Part shown: positions 19,086-28,694 of the stretch, piece after piece
Layout of the letters: each line of letters opens with the position of its first letter
Position numbering within the stretch: the first letter of the stretch is position 1
Source: Paenibacillus_T sp033239625
Lineage (GTDB): Bacteria > Bacillota > Bacilli > Paenibacillales > Paenibacillaceae
NCBI RefSeq assembly: GCF_033239625.1
Contig: NZ_BTCK01000008.1
Span: 1-64,000 of the forward strand
Length of the DNA stretch: 64,000 bases
Direction of reading: 5' to 3'
Notes under the pieces: generated by a model
Told to the model about the DNA's origin: nothing
Database searches by the model: none
What the model saw: only the letters and a program-made list of their open reading frames with translations
Program-made: the position numbers and the translations under genes

Positions 19086-20501
19086 TTATTCCAGTATAAA
19101 GGATGCCAGGCTGGCATTGCCAATGCCCGTATAAGTGAAATACAAGGCCTGTACGCCGTCCGGAATGACGATATCAGCCGTATATGCTGTCCATACATTC
19201 GTAAAGTCAACCGGTATCTTGCCGAGGGCAGGTCCGTCCCACGACGTCTTTACATCAAAGGCGCCGCGGCAATACCCGCGGACCTTGATTGTGACTCTCT
19301 TAACGCCATTGCATTGAAAGTATTTGAATCCCGCCGTAGCGGAGTCCCGCATATTGGCAATGTATCCGACTTCTTCATCGCCGTCTTTGCCATCCTGCGT
19401 GATTTTGGGGAATCGGCCATCCATCCATGCACCGAATGTGCCGGAATAGGTTTCCTCGTCATTGCAGAATAGATTGCATGCCAGATACGCCGGATATTCT
19501 CCTCGTCCGTCAAGCGCGCCTCCATTGGCCCCGCATGAAGTCATCTCGACTTGAGGGATCGTCCCGTCATCCCGGAATGAAATTGGCTCGATGCAGCCCT
19601 GCCGGCTGAAGCTCGTTCCATTCGTATGTCTGTGATAGAAAATGTACCATTTTCCTCCAATTTCAACAATGCTGCCATGGTTGTTACCGCCATAATACAT
19701 CGGCTTGTTCGCAGGTTTGTAAGAATCGATATGGAGATCATTATTGCTTATGATGACGCCTTGATAGACGAATCCTTGCGTCGGATGCTTGCTGGTTGCA
19801 TAGCACAGTTCATGCATGACGATCGAGGAATAGATGAAATAATACGTATCGCCTTTTTTTCGAATAGACGGCGCCTCAAAAAACTCATGTCCTTCGTATC
19901 CGCTGCCTTCGCTGTAAGGCTGACTAGGTGCAATTAACACAGGTTCTTCCACAATCGTGAGCATATCCGGACCGATTACAGCAGCCATGGCTCCTATTCT
20001 TGACTTGTCGCCAAATCCACAGAAACCGGTGTACAGATAGGTTCTCTCCCCTTCGGTCATGACGCCTGGATCGAATTGAGGCTGATCGCCTTCTCTTTCC
20101 CCAAGGCGAGTTCCGTCGGAATAATGCACATAGCCGTAAAATTCGTATTTGCCGGCCGGAGTATCGCATACCGCTACCGACACAATGGAAACCTTGTCGA
20201 GAACGTAGTACAGATAATATCGTCCGTCCGGTCCAACGGTGACGTCCGGCGCATACAGACACATATTGCCCTCCGTATTGAGTGGATCGTCTGTTTTATT
20301 GTAAATGACACCTTCATACCGCCAATCCGCCAGATCATCGACGGGCGCCGAATAGCATACATAATCGTTCATACAGAAAACATGTCCGTTAAACTGATCA
20401 TGAGAGCCATATACATAAACTCTGTCGTTAAACACATGCGGTTCCCCGTCAGGGATGTATTCCCATGAAGGAAGATATGGATTAAACCCTTGCTTACCCA
20501 T
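19086..20501 (-). CDS. Glycoside hydrolase family 43 enzyme with C-terminal CBM6-like module
   Basis: A 471-residue enzyme. The GH43 five-bladed propeller covers about residues 1-320, with the three expected acidic residues: D18 in PDGEPHVF, D86 in YAPDVTV and E209 in FFEAPSIRK. Residues about 340-471 look like a CBM6-type beta-sandwich, as in arabinan or xylan side-chain enzymes. No signal peptide is visible, so it acts inside the cell on imported oligosaccharides. The start at 20501 gives MGKQGFNPYLPSWEY; GGAG is 13 nt upstream, which is long, but the upstream extension to 20600 is not protein-like. The likely substrates are alpha-L-arabinofuranosides or beta-xylosides; I cannot tell which. 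Confidence 0.9.
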   Translation of the reverse strand: MGKQGFNPYLPSWEYIPDGEPHVFNDRVYVYGSHDQFNGHVFCMNDYVCYSAPVDDLADWRYEGVIYNKTDDPLNTEGNMCLYAPDVTVGPDGRYYLYYVLDKVSIVSVAVCDTPAGKYEFYGYVHYSDGTRLGEREGDQPQFDPGVMTEGERTYLYTGFCGFGDKSRIGAMAAVIGPDMLTIVEEPVLIAPSQPYSEGSGYEGHEFFEAPSIRKKGDTYYFIYSSIVMHELCYATSKHPTQGFVYQGVIISNNDLHIDSYKPANKPMYYGGNNHGSIVEIGGKWYIFYHRHTNGTSFSRQGCIEPISFRDDGTIPQVEMTSCGANGGALDGRGEYPAYLACNLFCNDEETYSGTFGAWMDGRFPKITQDGKDGDEEVGYIANMRDSATAGFKYFQCNGVKRVTIKVRGYCRGAFDVKTSWDGPALGKIPVDFTNVWTAYTADIVIPDGVQALYFTYTGIGNASLASFILE

Positions 20502-20869
20502 TATAAGTATTCCACTCCTTGCCGACCCCATATAGTTGAGTGTATTTCTTCTTGTAGAAACAGCATTAGATGAACCTACAGATAATAATAACGTTGGCAT
20601 TCCAGAGAAGAAAACAAGAGGGATCTATTATTTCTTGAACAAACCTACACTGTAATCCAAAACATTCGTCGTGCCAGCAATAAAAGAAAACCCGTCCCTC
20701 TTGACTGCCGGGTGACGGGCTAATCGGAAACGCTGCAATAGATTTGCGCTTACGCGGTCGTGCCTGTGATGCTCGAACCGTCTTGCCGGGAATCAAAACG
20801 GATCGTGCCGAAGTGCAAAATCATTGGCGCTATCCGTCGTTGATTATTCTTTCCGATCCGCAAACCGAT
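20502..20869. other. Intergenic region with terminator, no gene seen
   Basis: 368 bp between the GH43 start and the end of the orphan binding-protein gene. Apart from the terminator at 20682-20720 I see no convincing coding frame, RNA gene or repeat. The GH43 promoter presumably lies at 20520-20680 on the minus strand. Confidence 0.5.
20682..20720 (-). terminator. Terminator downstream of the orphan binding-protein gene
   Basis: CCCGTC and GACGGG arms (20691-20719) with further inner GG/CC pairs. TTTTCTTTT follows on the minus strand. It is about 150 bp past the stop at 20870. Confidence 0.65.
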
Positions 20870-22258
20870 TTACTGGATGCCTAGTTCAGCTTTCAACTTG
20901 TCCTTGTCGACTTTGACGGCTCTCTCGATGTCATCGGCGATTTGTTGAATGGCCGCTTTCGGAGCCTGGTTCTTCTCGATCGCTTCGGCGATGCCTTTAT
21001 TCCAGATTTCCTGCGCCGTGGCGTCCAACGGAGTCGAGATATACGTATTTACGGCATTTTCCATCGCTTCCGCATTGATTTCATTTATTTTCTGGTCGCC
21101 TGTCAGAGGAGTCGTGAATTCCTTGTATGCTGGGAATGACCATGCCGGCTTGTAGCCCGGCGCTCCGCCGCTTTCAATCCAAGCCTTCTGACCCTCGTCC
21201 GTTGCAAGCAGGAACTTGATGAATTCCCAAGCCAGCTCCTTATTCTTGCTTTGCGATAGGATGGCTAACGTCGATCCGCTGCCAGCAACCGAATTGCCGA
21301 ACGGCAGATGAGTCTCTCTCCATTTGCCGACCAAATCCGGCGCCGTAGATTTAATCGTATCGCTGATCCAATTGGCGTAATAAACCATCGCGATTTTGCC
21401 GGTTGCGATCGCTTGTTTGCCCGGTTCGCTCCAGAAAGCGCTGTCGTTAAAGGCAAGTCCCAGCTGCTTCACCTGCTGGGCAAGCTTCAGACCTTCGACA
21501 TATTTGTCGGTGTTTCGGATAAAGTTCAGGTTTCTATCAAAGAAACCTTCACCTGGGGTATAGATGTCCATGATTGTCGTGTTTGATTCGAGCAGATAAA
21601 TGTCCTTCGCTCTAAGCGCTTTCGCCATCTCCAGAAATTGCTCCGGATTGGACATGTAGGAAGCAAGCTCCTTCGGATCGCTTGGGTAGCCGTTCTCTTC
21701 GAGCAGATCTGCTCGATACCAAGACAATGTCGCCCCAGTGTCCCACGGCAAACCGATCAATCGTTTGCCGTCCAGCGACAGCCAGTGATTCCAGTTGGAG
21801 TCCGTCCATAAGTCTTTCATGTCTCCAGCGTTATAGGGAGGCTCCAGCAGATTTTCTACACCTGCATACATATTGGAAGACGCCAGCCAATCTGCACCCG
21901 TCATGACGACGTCCGGTCCGCCTGTCCCTGTCGCAATTGCATTCTTTAAGTTCTTCTGCATTTCGTCCCATGCGAGTATCTGTGTATTCACTTTCACGTT
22001 TGGATACGCTTTGGAGAACGATGCGTAGAATTTTTCAATTGCATCTCCCGCTCCGAAGGTCCAGAACGTCAACTCTCCGGACAGTTCCTTCTTCACTGGA
22101 TCTGACTTTGCTGTATCCGAGCTTGCAGCAGAATCCGTCTCTGCAGCGGAATCCGATTCCGCGATCTGCTTCTCGTTTTTGTCCGACTCGCTGCATGCGG
22201 TAACCACTAACATGCAGGACAACAAGGCTGCTAGAACGATAGACCATTTTCTACTCAT
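20870..22258 (-). CDS. Orphan extracellular sugar-binding lipoprotein (SBP family 1)
   Basis: A 462-residue binding protein with lipobox VTAC near residue 22 and an acidic, serine-rich linker. The body reads LSGELTFWTFGAGDAIEKFY, a classic MalE/UgpB-type opening. It differs from the two longer LplA-type proteins in this window. The ATG at 22258 has GGAGGTG upstream. No permease genes accompany it: downstream is a terminator and then GH43, and upstream is only the decayed GH43 tail. Either it works with permeases encoded elsewhere, or its partners were lost in the rearrangement that left the remnant. Confidence 0.9.
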   Translation of the reverse strand: MSRKWSIVLAALLSCMLVVTACSESDKNEKQIAESDSAAETDSAASSDTAKSDPVKKELSGELTFWTFGAGDAIEKFYASFSKAYPNVKVNTQILAWDEMQKNLKNAIATGTGGPDVVMTGADWLASSNMYAGVENLLEPPYNAGDMKDLWTDSNWNHWLSLDGKRLIGLPWDTGATLSWYRADLLEENGYPSDPKELASYMSNPEQFLEMAKALRAKDIYLLESNTTIMDIYTPGEGFFDRNLNFIRNTDKYVEGLKLAQQVKQLGLAFNDSAFWSEPGKQAIATGKIAMVYYANWISDTIKSTAPDLVGKWRETHLPFGNSVAGSGSTLAILSQSKNKELAWEFIKFLLATDEGQKAWIESGGAPGYKPAWSFPAYKEFTTPLTGDQKINEINAEAMENAVNTYISTPLDATAQEIWNKGIAEAIEKNQAPKAAIQQIADDIERAVKVDKDKLKAELGIQ

Positions 22259-22289
22259 CCGATTGCACCTCCGTTATTTGACAATACGA

Positions 22290-22680
22290 TTACTTCTCCG
22301 CCGGACTATAATCGAACCAATCAAACAATGCCGGCGAGCTCTCCCCTAATGGCGTTACGGCATGCATGGCAACGAATATGCCTGTGAAACCGCCTGCTAC
22401 TTCAGTTGAAAGCAAATGGGATTCTCCCGAACCTATAACGATTTCTTCTTGTTCCTGCTTCATCGAGAAAACAAACAACTTTGAGGACGACTGGCCCCGG
22501 CAAGCATTCCTGCTCAAGCTCCGTTCGCATCGAGCCTACCGTTCGGCGGAATGCGATCACTATGAAACCGCTTGCACGAATCTCTTGAAGAACGCGAGCC
22601 TCACCTCGTTCAAGATGATCGCAAAGAGAACGGGTCATCGTGGAACAGCAGGCGATATTGCAGACAAACCAACATCACTC
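22290..22680 (-). pseudogene. Decayed C-terminal part of a GH43 beta-xylosidase-like gene
   Basis: The minus strand encodes, across at least two frame changes, the end of a GH43 enzyme's C-terminal beta-sandwich. Frame one (about 22435-22620) gives EARVLQEIRASGF and GPVVLKVV. After a frameshift near 22465, the other frame gives LSTEVAGGFTGIFV and, at the very end, ALFDWFDYSPAEK followed by a stop at 22290. FTGxFVxxxA and FDWFxY are hallmarks of that domain's C-terminus. The whole catalytic propeller is missing. It lies 31 bp upstream of the orphan binding-protein gene, on the same strand. Confidence 0.65.
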
Positions 22681-22804
22681 CCCTTTAATTCCTGCTGCTG
22701 TTTGCATTATATAATAGGCCCAGGCTAATATCCTTGATATTCGAGTCATGGAATAGCATAATATAGACATCCCGACTATATTTTTCCGACAAAGGGCTGA
22801 TTCT

Positions 22805-23665
22805 ATGTTCAACGCTTCTTTGGGGTGGTTTACCAAGGACGAGCAGTTCCCCTTCTTTATTCAATACGGAGAACATGACGAAGACTTGGGCTTGCATAAG
22901 CATTTGGACTTCTCCGAGCTCGTGATCGTATTGAACGGCAACGCTACTCATATCGTGAACAGCGAGAGCTCCTTCATTAAGAAGGGCGATGTTTTTGTCA
23001 TCAATGAAGAGACCTTCCATGCTTACAAAGATCCGCATGATTTTAAAATTTGCAACATTATGTTTCGATCCGATTTTCTTCATACAGCGGGTCCGGATCT
23101 AAGGACGTTAAACGGCTACCAGGCGCTCTTTATTTTGGAGCCGTTCTACCGCAGCATTCATTCTTATAAAAGCAAGCTGAGCTTATCGATTCCGAACTTG
23201 GAATATGTCTCTTCGCTAATCTCCGCAATGAGTGATGAATACATCAACAAATATCAGGGACATCAGACGATGTTGAAATCCCGATTCATGGAGCTTGTCG
23301 TTTACCTGTCAAGGCAATACGATCATCAAGACAAGGGCATGAACAGTAATCTTATGCATTTGGCGAATGCCATCTCTTATATTGAAGATCATTATCTCCA
23401 GCCCATCACGCTCGAAGAAATCGCAAGCCAATCCGATATTTCGGTCAGACACTTAAACCGAATTTTTAAATCCTATTATCGAACGACCCCTATTGCTTAT
23501 CTTCATAAACTCCGCTTCGAGCGAGCTTGCACCATGCTGAAGCAAACCAAACTTAGCATAGCCGACATCGCATCCGATTGCGGCTTCAATGATAGCAATT
23601 ATTTTACGCGTCAATTCACGAAAACTTTTGGCAATTCTCCTAAAGCGTATAGAAGAGAAAGCTAG
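22805..23665 (+). CDS. AraC-family regulator with cupin sensor
   Basis: A 286-residue regulator with an N-terminal cupin (HKHLDFSELVIVLNG, KKGDVFVINEETFHAY) that likely binds a sugar and a C-terminal double HTH (about 185-283) with DSNYFTRQFTKTFGNSPKAYR. The ATG at 22805 is preceded by AAGGG. It is 205 bp upstream of the first GH29 fucosidase gene on the same strand, with a terminator between, so it is transcribed alone and probably activates that enzyme. Confidence 0.9.
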   Translation: MFNASLGWFTKDEQFPFFIQYGEHDEDLGLHKHLDFSELVIVLNGNATHIVNSESSFIKKGDVFVINEETFHAYKDPHDFKICNIMFRSDFLHTAGPDLRTLNGYQALFILEPFYRSIHSYKSKLSLSIPNLEYVSSLISAMSDEYINKYQGHQTMLKSRFMELVVYLSRQYDHQDKGMNSNLMHLANAISYIEDHYLQPITLEEIASQSDISVRHLNRIFKSYYRTTPIAYLHKLRFERACTMLKQTKLSIADIASDCGFNDSNYFTRQFTKTFGNSPKAYRRES

Positions 23666-23689
23666 ATAGGATGCTGCAAGATGAATGGC

Positions 23690-23744
23690 AAAGCCCCCTA
23701 CGAATAATTGGCACTTGATGGCCTGTTAATCGTAGGGGTCTTTG
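23690..23744 (+). terminator. Terminator after the AraC gene
   Basis: AAAGCCCCCTACGA pairs with TCGTAGGGGTCTTT across a 24-nt loop, 25 bp after the stop at 23665. Confidence 0.65.
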
Positions 23745-23870
23745 TTATAAATTGAGCAAACCTCAGAGAAAGTTAGTAATCTACAAAATCGTATGAGGAA
23801 TATCCATTCTATCCGTCATACTATTTCATTATTATGAGAGAGAAAAAACCGAGAGGGGAATACATACGGA

Positions 23871-25328
23871 ATGGATAGAGCAAAGAAGTTGCAAACCATT
23901 GAAGATACCATCTCGAATGGGCCATTCAGAGACGATTGGGACTCACTCGCAGCGTTTGAAGTTCCCGCATGGTATAGAAAAGCCAAATTCGGCATCTTTA
24001 TTCACTGGGGCGTTTATTCGGTACCCGCGTTCAGAGGCGAATGGTATCCGCGCAACATGTATATAAAAGATTCAGAGGAGTACAAGCACCACATACGCAC
24101 CTACGGAGAACACAAACAGTTCGGATACAAAGATTTCATCCCCATGTTTAAAGCGGAGCGGTTCGACGCGGAAGAATGGGCTGAATTGTTCATACGCAGC
24201 GGAGCCAAGTACGTCATGCCCGTTGCTGAGCATCACGATGGCTTTCAAATGTATAAGAGCGCTCTTTCCCCGTTTAACGCTTACGATATGGGCCCGGGCA
24301 AAGATCTTCTCGCGGAGATGAAAACCGCCTTCGAGCACAAAGGTCTGGAGTTTTGCGTTTCATCCCACCGTGCGGAACATTGGTTCTTTATGTCTCACGG
24401 CAAGCAATTTGATTCGGACATCGTCGAACCGCTGGCATGCGGAGATTTCTATTGGCCGGCGATGCCCGAACCCGATCACCAGGACTTGGCCGGTTCTCCG
24501 CCGAATCAAGCGTTCTTAGATGACTGGCTGCTTCGCTGCTGCGAGCTTGTGGATCGATATCGGCCCAAAATTTTTTACTTCGATTGGTGGATTCAAACGA
24601 CCGCTTTCAAACCTTACCTTAAGAAATTCGCGGCTTATTACTATAATAGAGGCGTTGAGTGGGGATATCCGGTTGCCATCAATTATAAACACGATGCTTA
24701 TATGTTTGGCACTGCGGTCCCGGACGTGGAGAGAGGTCAGTTTGCGGAGCTGAAATCGTACTTCTGGCAAACCGATACAGCCGTCGCCAGAAACTCCTGG
24801 TGCTATACGCCTGACAATCATTATAAATCCTCGCTGGAAGTCATTCAGAGTTTAATCGACATCGTCAGTAAGAACGGCAGCCTGCTGCTCAATATCGGGC
24901 CCAAAGCGGACGGTACGATACCGGATGAGGATCGCGAGATCTTGCTTGCAGTCGGAGACTGGCTGCGGATCAACGGGGATGCGATATACGGAACCGCGTG
25001 TTGGAAAACGTTCGGCGAGGGACCGACAGAGGTTCGAGAAGGCCAATTCACCGACGGTTCGACCACTGCTTTTACAAGTTCAGATATCCGTTTCACGACA
25101 AAGGGGCAATATCTTTATGCAGCAGTCATGGCATACCCGGATGACGGCCTCGTGCGCATCCATGCGCTCAAAGAACACTCTAAACACTACCATGGCCTTA
25201 TCCGAGATATTCATATCCTTGGTTTCGATGAAAAGCCGACTTGGGAGCGAGATCGCGATGCGTTATCGATTCGAACAACAACGGTACAAAGCCCTGTTCC
25301 TGTAGTCTTCAGGATCGAATTGGAATAA
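23871..25328 (+). CDS. GH29 alpha-L-fucosidase (first)
   Basis: A 485-residue retaining exo-enzyme that removes alpha-linked L-fucose. Visible family features are the FGIFIHWGVYS block (about 40-50), EHHDGFQMY (about 120-128) and the probable nucleophile D238 in KIFYFDWW. The tail SKNGSLLLNIGPKADGTI forms the usual end of the barrel, followed by a small beta domain. No signal peptide is visible, so it is intracellular. The start at 23871 has GAGGGG about 12 nt upstream. It is flanked by AraC genes on both sides, upstream (22805) and downstream (25427). It is only distantly similar to the other GH29 at 29014-30300. Confidence 0.92.
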   Translation: MDRAKKLQTIEDTISNGPFRDDWDSLAAFEVPAWYRKAKFGIFIHWGVYSVPAFRGEWYPRNMYIKDSEEYKHHIRTYGEHKQFGYKDFIPMFKAERFDAEEWAELFIRSGAKYVMPVAEHHDGFQMYKSALSPFNAYDMGPGKDLLAEMKTAFEHKGLEFCVSSHRAEHWFFMSHGKQFDSDIVEPLACGDFYWPAMPEPDHQDLAGSPPNQAFLDDWLLRCCELVDRYRPKIFYFDWWIQTTAFKPYLKKFAAYYYNRGVEWGYPVAINYKHDAYMFGTAVPDVERGQFAELKSYFWQTDTAVARNSWCYTPDNHYKSSLEVIQSLIDIVSKNGSLLLNIGPKADGTIPDEDREILLAVGDWLRINGDAIYGTACWKTFGEGPTEVREGQFTDGSTTAFTSSDIRFTTKGQYLYAAVMAYPDDGLVRIHALKEHSKHYHGLIRDIHILGFDEKPTWERDRDALSIRTTTVQSPVPVVFRIELE

Positions 25329-25426
25329 TTATTCAGGCCCGGAAATCAACCTTTGTAGTATATTACAAAATAGCAATATTCGATGTCCTATATAACGATA
25401 TTACGATTTGTGGAGATGAATAAGCC

Positions 25427-26308
25427 ATGTTTCGCCATTACTTCCTGCCGCCGTTCAACGAACTTCAATTTTTCTGTTTTCCTCACTCCATTGGCAAATA
25501 CACGCGCCCAGACAACCATAATGTCACCCGCGAAGCCGGGTTAAAGGATTTCAGTTTGCACTTCGTCATCGAGGGCAAAGGCTTCATCGAGGTCAATGGC
25601 AAAACCTATACGCTGAAGCAAGGGGATGCATTCGTTCATGTGCCGCATGAACGAATGCGTTACTATACGTCGGAGGAAGATCCATGGATCATCTATTGGC
25701 TTCAGTTCAACGGCAGCAAGCTGGCGGAGTTTCTGTTGGAGAGAGGCATATACGAAACCTCGATCTGGACCTTGCACCAGTCGGAGTCTCTGGAGCGAGC
25801 GTTTCTATTGCTATTAGAGGAGATCGAGGCGAACGACATTGCAAATCCGGCGCTGCTGTCTACGTTGACGTACTCCATCTTGGCGCAGTTTACGACCCAT
25901 GCGATTCCTTTCTCCGGCCGAAGAAGCGTCTCGAATGTGGAGAGCATTGTTTCGCTTCTCCCGAGGATGCAGCAGGAGGCCCATCTTCCGTTCGTTCTGT
26001 CGGATTGGGCCGAGAAATCGGGGCTTACGCCCAACTACTTCTGCAGCTTGTTTAAGAAAGTGACCAAGATGACTCCGCTTGCCTATATGACGAAGTATCG
26101 TATCCAGATGAGCAAGCAGCTGCTGCTCAGCGATCCGCTCATGCCGATCCACCAGGTCGCGTTCGCATCCGGGTACCCGAGCGCCAGCTATTTCAATAAG
26201 CTGTTCATCGAGATGGAGGGAACGACGCCGGGGGAATTCCGGAGGAATTACACCTACCCCCAAGCCCCCAAGCTTCTGGAGGATAATAACACTTCCGTAG
26301 CAGAATAA
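25427..26308 (+). CDS. AraC-family regulator with cupin sensor
   Basis: A 293-residue cupin-AraC protein: FHFVIEGKG-like cupin strands (about 45-80, KQGDAFVHVPHERMRYY) and a C-terminal double HTH (about 190-285) with SASYFNKLFIEMEGTTPGEFR. The ATG at 25427 has GGAG 11 nt upstream. It is convergent with the GH4 gene and 98 bp after the first GH29, so it may control either. The short alanine/asparagine-rich tail after the HTH is probably unstructured. Confidence 0.9.
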   Translation: MFRHYFLPPFNELQFFCFPHSIGKYTRPDNHNVTREAGLKDFSLHFVIEGKGFIEVNGKTYTLKQGDAFVHVPHERMRYYTSEEDPWIIYWLQFNGSKLAEFLLERGIYETSIWTLHQSESLERAFLLLLEEIEANDIANPALLSTLTYSILAQFTTHAIPFSGRRSVSNVESIVSLLPRMQQEAHLPFVLSDWAEKSGLTPNYFCSLFKKVTKMTPLAYMTKYRIQMSKQLLLSDPLMPIHQVAFASGYPSASYFNKLFIEMEGTTPGEFRRNYTYPQAPKLLEDNNTSVAE

Positions 26309-26342
26309 ACGAGGCTCCCAGATCATGCGGGGAGCCTCGTTG
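26307..26342. terminator. Bidirectional terminator between AraC and GH4 genes
   Basis: AACGAGGCTCCC (26308-26319) pairs with GGGGAGCCTCGTT (26329-26341) between two convergent genes. The T-runs are short on both sides. Confidence 0.7.
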
Positions 26343-26358
26343 CTATTCATGGAAATCG

Positions 26359-27657
26359 TTACTTGTACGCCGGCAGCCAGCTGCCATGCGCTTCGATCAG
26401 ATCGTCGCACATGGCTACGATATCATCGATCGACAGCTCTGCGGAGGTATGCGGATCAAGCAGCGCTGCATGGTAAATATGCTCACGCTTACCGGTTACC
26501 GCCGCTTCAATCGTCAACAGCTGCGTATTGATGTTTGTCCGATTGAGCGCCGCAAGCTGCGGAGGCAGATCGCCAACATAGGTTGGCGTTACGCCCGAAG
26601 CGTCCACGAGACACGGTACCTCGACACAGGCTTCTTTCGGCAGATTCGTAATAAGTCCGGTGTTGAGGACGTTGCCGCCGATCTTGAAAGGCTTGTTCGT
26701 CTCCATCGCCTCCATAATATAAGAAGCATATTCATGGCTGCGGTGATGCTCCAGGTTATGGCTCGCGAGCAGCGATTCCCGCATGCTCTGCCAGCCTTTT
26801 ATTTGCTCAATGCAGCGACGCGGGTACTCGTCCAGCGGGATATTGAAGCGGTCGATCAGCTCCGGATAATTCCGTTTGATGAAATACGGATGATATTCGG
26901 CATTATGCTCGGAGGACTCGGTCACATAGTAGCCGAAACGCAGCATCAGCTCGAAGCGCACCATATCATGATGCTTCTCCTTCTGTTTCTCGATCGCACG
27001 ACGTTTAATCTCCGGATACAGATCGACACCATCCTTCTTGGCTTCCAGCAGCCAAGCCATATGATTGATGCCGGCGATCTTCGCTTCTACGCCTTCGAAC
27101 GATAGACCAAGCGAATCGAACAGGTGCGGCACGCACACTTGCACGCTATGGCACAGGCCGACCGTCTTCACGCCGCCGACGCTGGTCATCACATTGGTAA
27201 GCACCGCCATCGGGTTGGTGTAGTTCAGGAACCATGCATCGGGACAAACCTCTTGGATGTCCATCGCAAAATCCAGCATGACAGGAATCGTGCGCAAATT
27301 GCGAAAAATACCGCCGATTCCGATCGTGTCCGCAATCGTCTGTCGCAGACCGTACTTCTTAGGAATTTCGAAATCGGTAATCGTGCACGGATCATAACCG
27401 CCAACTTGAATGGCGTTAATGACATACTTGGCGCCGCGAAGCGCTTCCTTGCGGTCGGAATAAGCTCTGATCGTGCAGCTGCTGCCGGACGTCTGACGAA
27501 TATTGTTCAGCAGCTGCTCCGAGTCGCGCAGCCGCTCGGCATCGATATCGAATAGCGCCAGCTCGAAGCCTGCCAGCGCTGGCGTCAGCATCACATCGCC
27601 CAGCACATTTTTAGCGAAAACCGTACTGCCCGCACCGATAAACGTAATTTTGGACAT
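26359..27657 (-). CDS. GH4 family glycosidase, alpha-galactosidase (MelA) type
   Basis: A 432-residue NAD- and metal-dependent glycosidase that works through a redox mechanism. The Rossmann motif is FIGAGSTVF (residues 6-14). NYTNPM (145-150), the metal site C169-H170-S171 in GLCHSVQ, and GINHMAW with H199 are all present. The CHS triplet is typical of alpha-galactosidases; alpha-galacturonidases of the LplD kind are the main alternative in a pectin context. It is cytoplasmic, with no signal peptide. The ATG at 27657 has GGAGG about 12 nt upstream. It is divergent from the AraC gene at 27857, its likely regulator. Confidence 0.9.
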   Translation of the reverse strand: MSKITFIGAGSTVFAKNVLGDVMLTPALAGFELALFDIDAERLRDSEQLLNNIRQTSGSSCTIRAYSDRKEALRGAKYVINAIQVGGYDPCTITDFEIPKKYGLRQTIADTIGIGGIFRNLRTIPVMLDFAMDIQEVCPDAWFLNYTNPMAVLTNVMTSVGGVKTVGLCHSVQVCVPHLFDSLGLSFEGVEAKIAGINHMAWLLEAKKDGVDLYPEIKRRAIEKQKEKHHDMVRFELMLRFGYYVTESSEHNAEYHPYFIKRNYPELIDRFNIPLDEYPRRCIEQIKGWQSMRESLLASHNLEHHRSHEYASYIMEAMETNKPFKIGGNVLNTGLITNLPKEACVEVPCLVDASGVTPTYVGDLPPQLAALNRTNINTQLLTIEAAVTGKREHIYHAALLDPHTSAELSIDDIVAMCDDLIEAHGSWLPAYK

Positions 27658-27856
27658 ATTGGGAAAATGCCTCCTTCATTCGTGTAATGGACTATATTCA
27701 CTATAGCGGCATTGCAACGAAATCAACATAGAATAACCCCGCCTGTACCTGTCATAATGCCAGATTGTTAGCGCATTCATCTTCCGAAATAGACATATCG
27801 CTTGTTATAATACGAGCAAAGCTTCAAACAAATCCTTCATCAGGAGCGTAATTCGA

Positions 27857-28687
27857 ATGGGCAAAATTGAAATCATGCTGCTTGATCAAGCACTTAATCG
27901 GCAGCTCGACTTGAACCTTCTGTTCCATGGGCGCGAAGAATGCGAACCGCTCCATGCATGGGGGCCCGGGGTGCGCGATTCCTATATCATTCACTACATT
28001 CATAGCGGGAAAGGTACGTTCAGAATCAACGGGGAGTCGTATTCGTTGTCGGCCAAGCAAGGCTTTCTCATTCCTCCGGGCGTCATCGTTCAATATGAAG
28101 CCAATAAGGAAGATCCTTGGATTTATACTTGGCTTGGTTTCAGAGGCATCCAGGCCCGATCATTCATGGAATCGGCCGGTCTGGATGAGGCCAGTCCCGT
28201 ATTCCGCGTGCGCGACGACTCCATCTTCTTCGAGACCCTGCATGCCGAGTTGATCGCAGCAAAAAGCCGCAAAAGCTATGAGCTGATGTTTCAAAGCTTG
28301 CTCTACCGCTTCCTCGCCGAATTAATGGAATGCGCCGACGCGCCCGCAATCGTCTCTTCTTCACCTTCTAAAGAGGCCTACGTACGCAAAGCGACGGAAT
28401 GGATCGAGCACAACTACAGCCAGAAAATCACCGTAAGGCAAATTGCCGATTACATTGGGCTAAACCGCACTTATTTATCGAGCCTATTCCAGGAGCAGTA
28501 CGGGCTTTCTCTGCAAATGTACTTGCTGCACTTCCGCATGAAACGGGCCGCCGCTCTTCTTAGAAACCGCAGCCTATCCATTAGCGACGTCTCCCGTTCC
28601 GTCGGGTATACCGATCCGTTCCTCTTCTCGAAGATGTTCAAGAAAGTGAATGGCGTTTCGCCGAGTCAGTGGCGCGAGAACTCATAA
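27857..28687 (+). CDS. AraC-family regulator with cupin sensor, divergent from GH4
   Basis: A 276-residue regulator with a cupin (SYIIHYIHSGKGTFRING, AKQGFLIPPG) and a complete C-terminal double HTH ending KMFKKVNGVSPSQWRENS. The ATG at 27857 has GGAG 10 nt upstream. It shares a 199-bp divergent promoter region with the GH4 gene, the classic arrangement of an AraC activator and its target. Its stop is directly followed by a decayed AraC HTH (28695-28922). Confidence 0.9.
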   Translation: MGKIEIMLLDQALNRQLDLNLLFHGREECEPLHAWGPGVRDSYIIHYIHSGKGTFRINGESYSLSAKQGFLIPPGVIVQYEANKEDPWIYTWLGFRGIQARSFMESAGLDEASPVFRVRDDSIFFETLHAELIAAKSRKSYELMFQSLLYRFLAELMECADAPAIVSSSPSKEAYVRKATEWIEHNYSQKITVRQIADYIGLNRTYLSSLFQEQYGLSLQMYLLHFRMKRAAALLRNRSLSISDVSRSVGYTDPFLFSKMFKKVNGVSPSQWRENS

Positions 28688-28694
28688 TGGATGG

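Noticed and set aside
22366..22728. 120-codon plus-strand frame opposite the GH43 remnant
   Set aside because: No motif, and the minus strand carries the recognisable GH43 end; the plus frame is a by-product.
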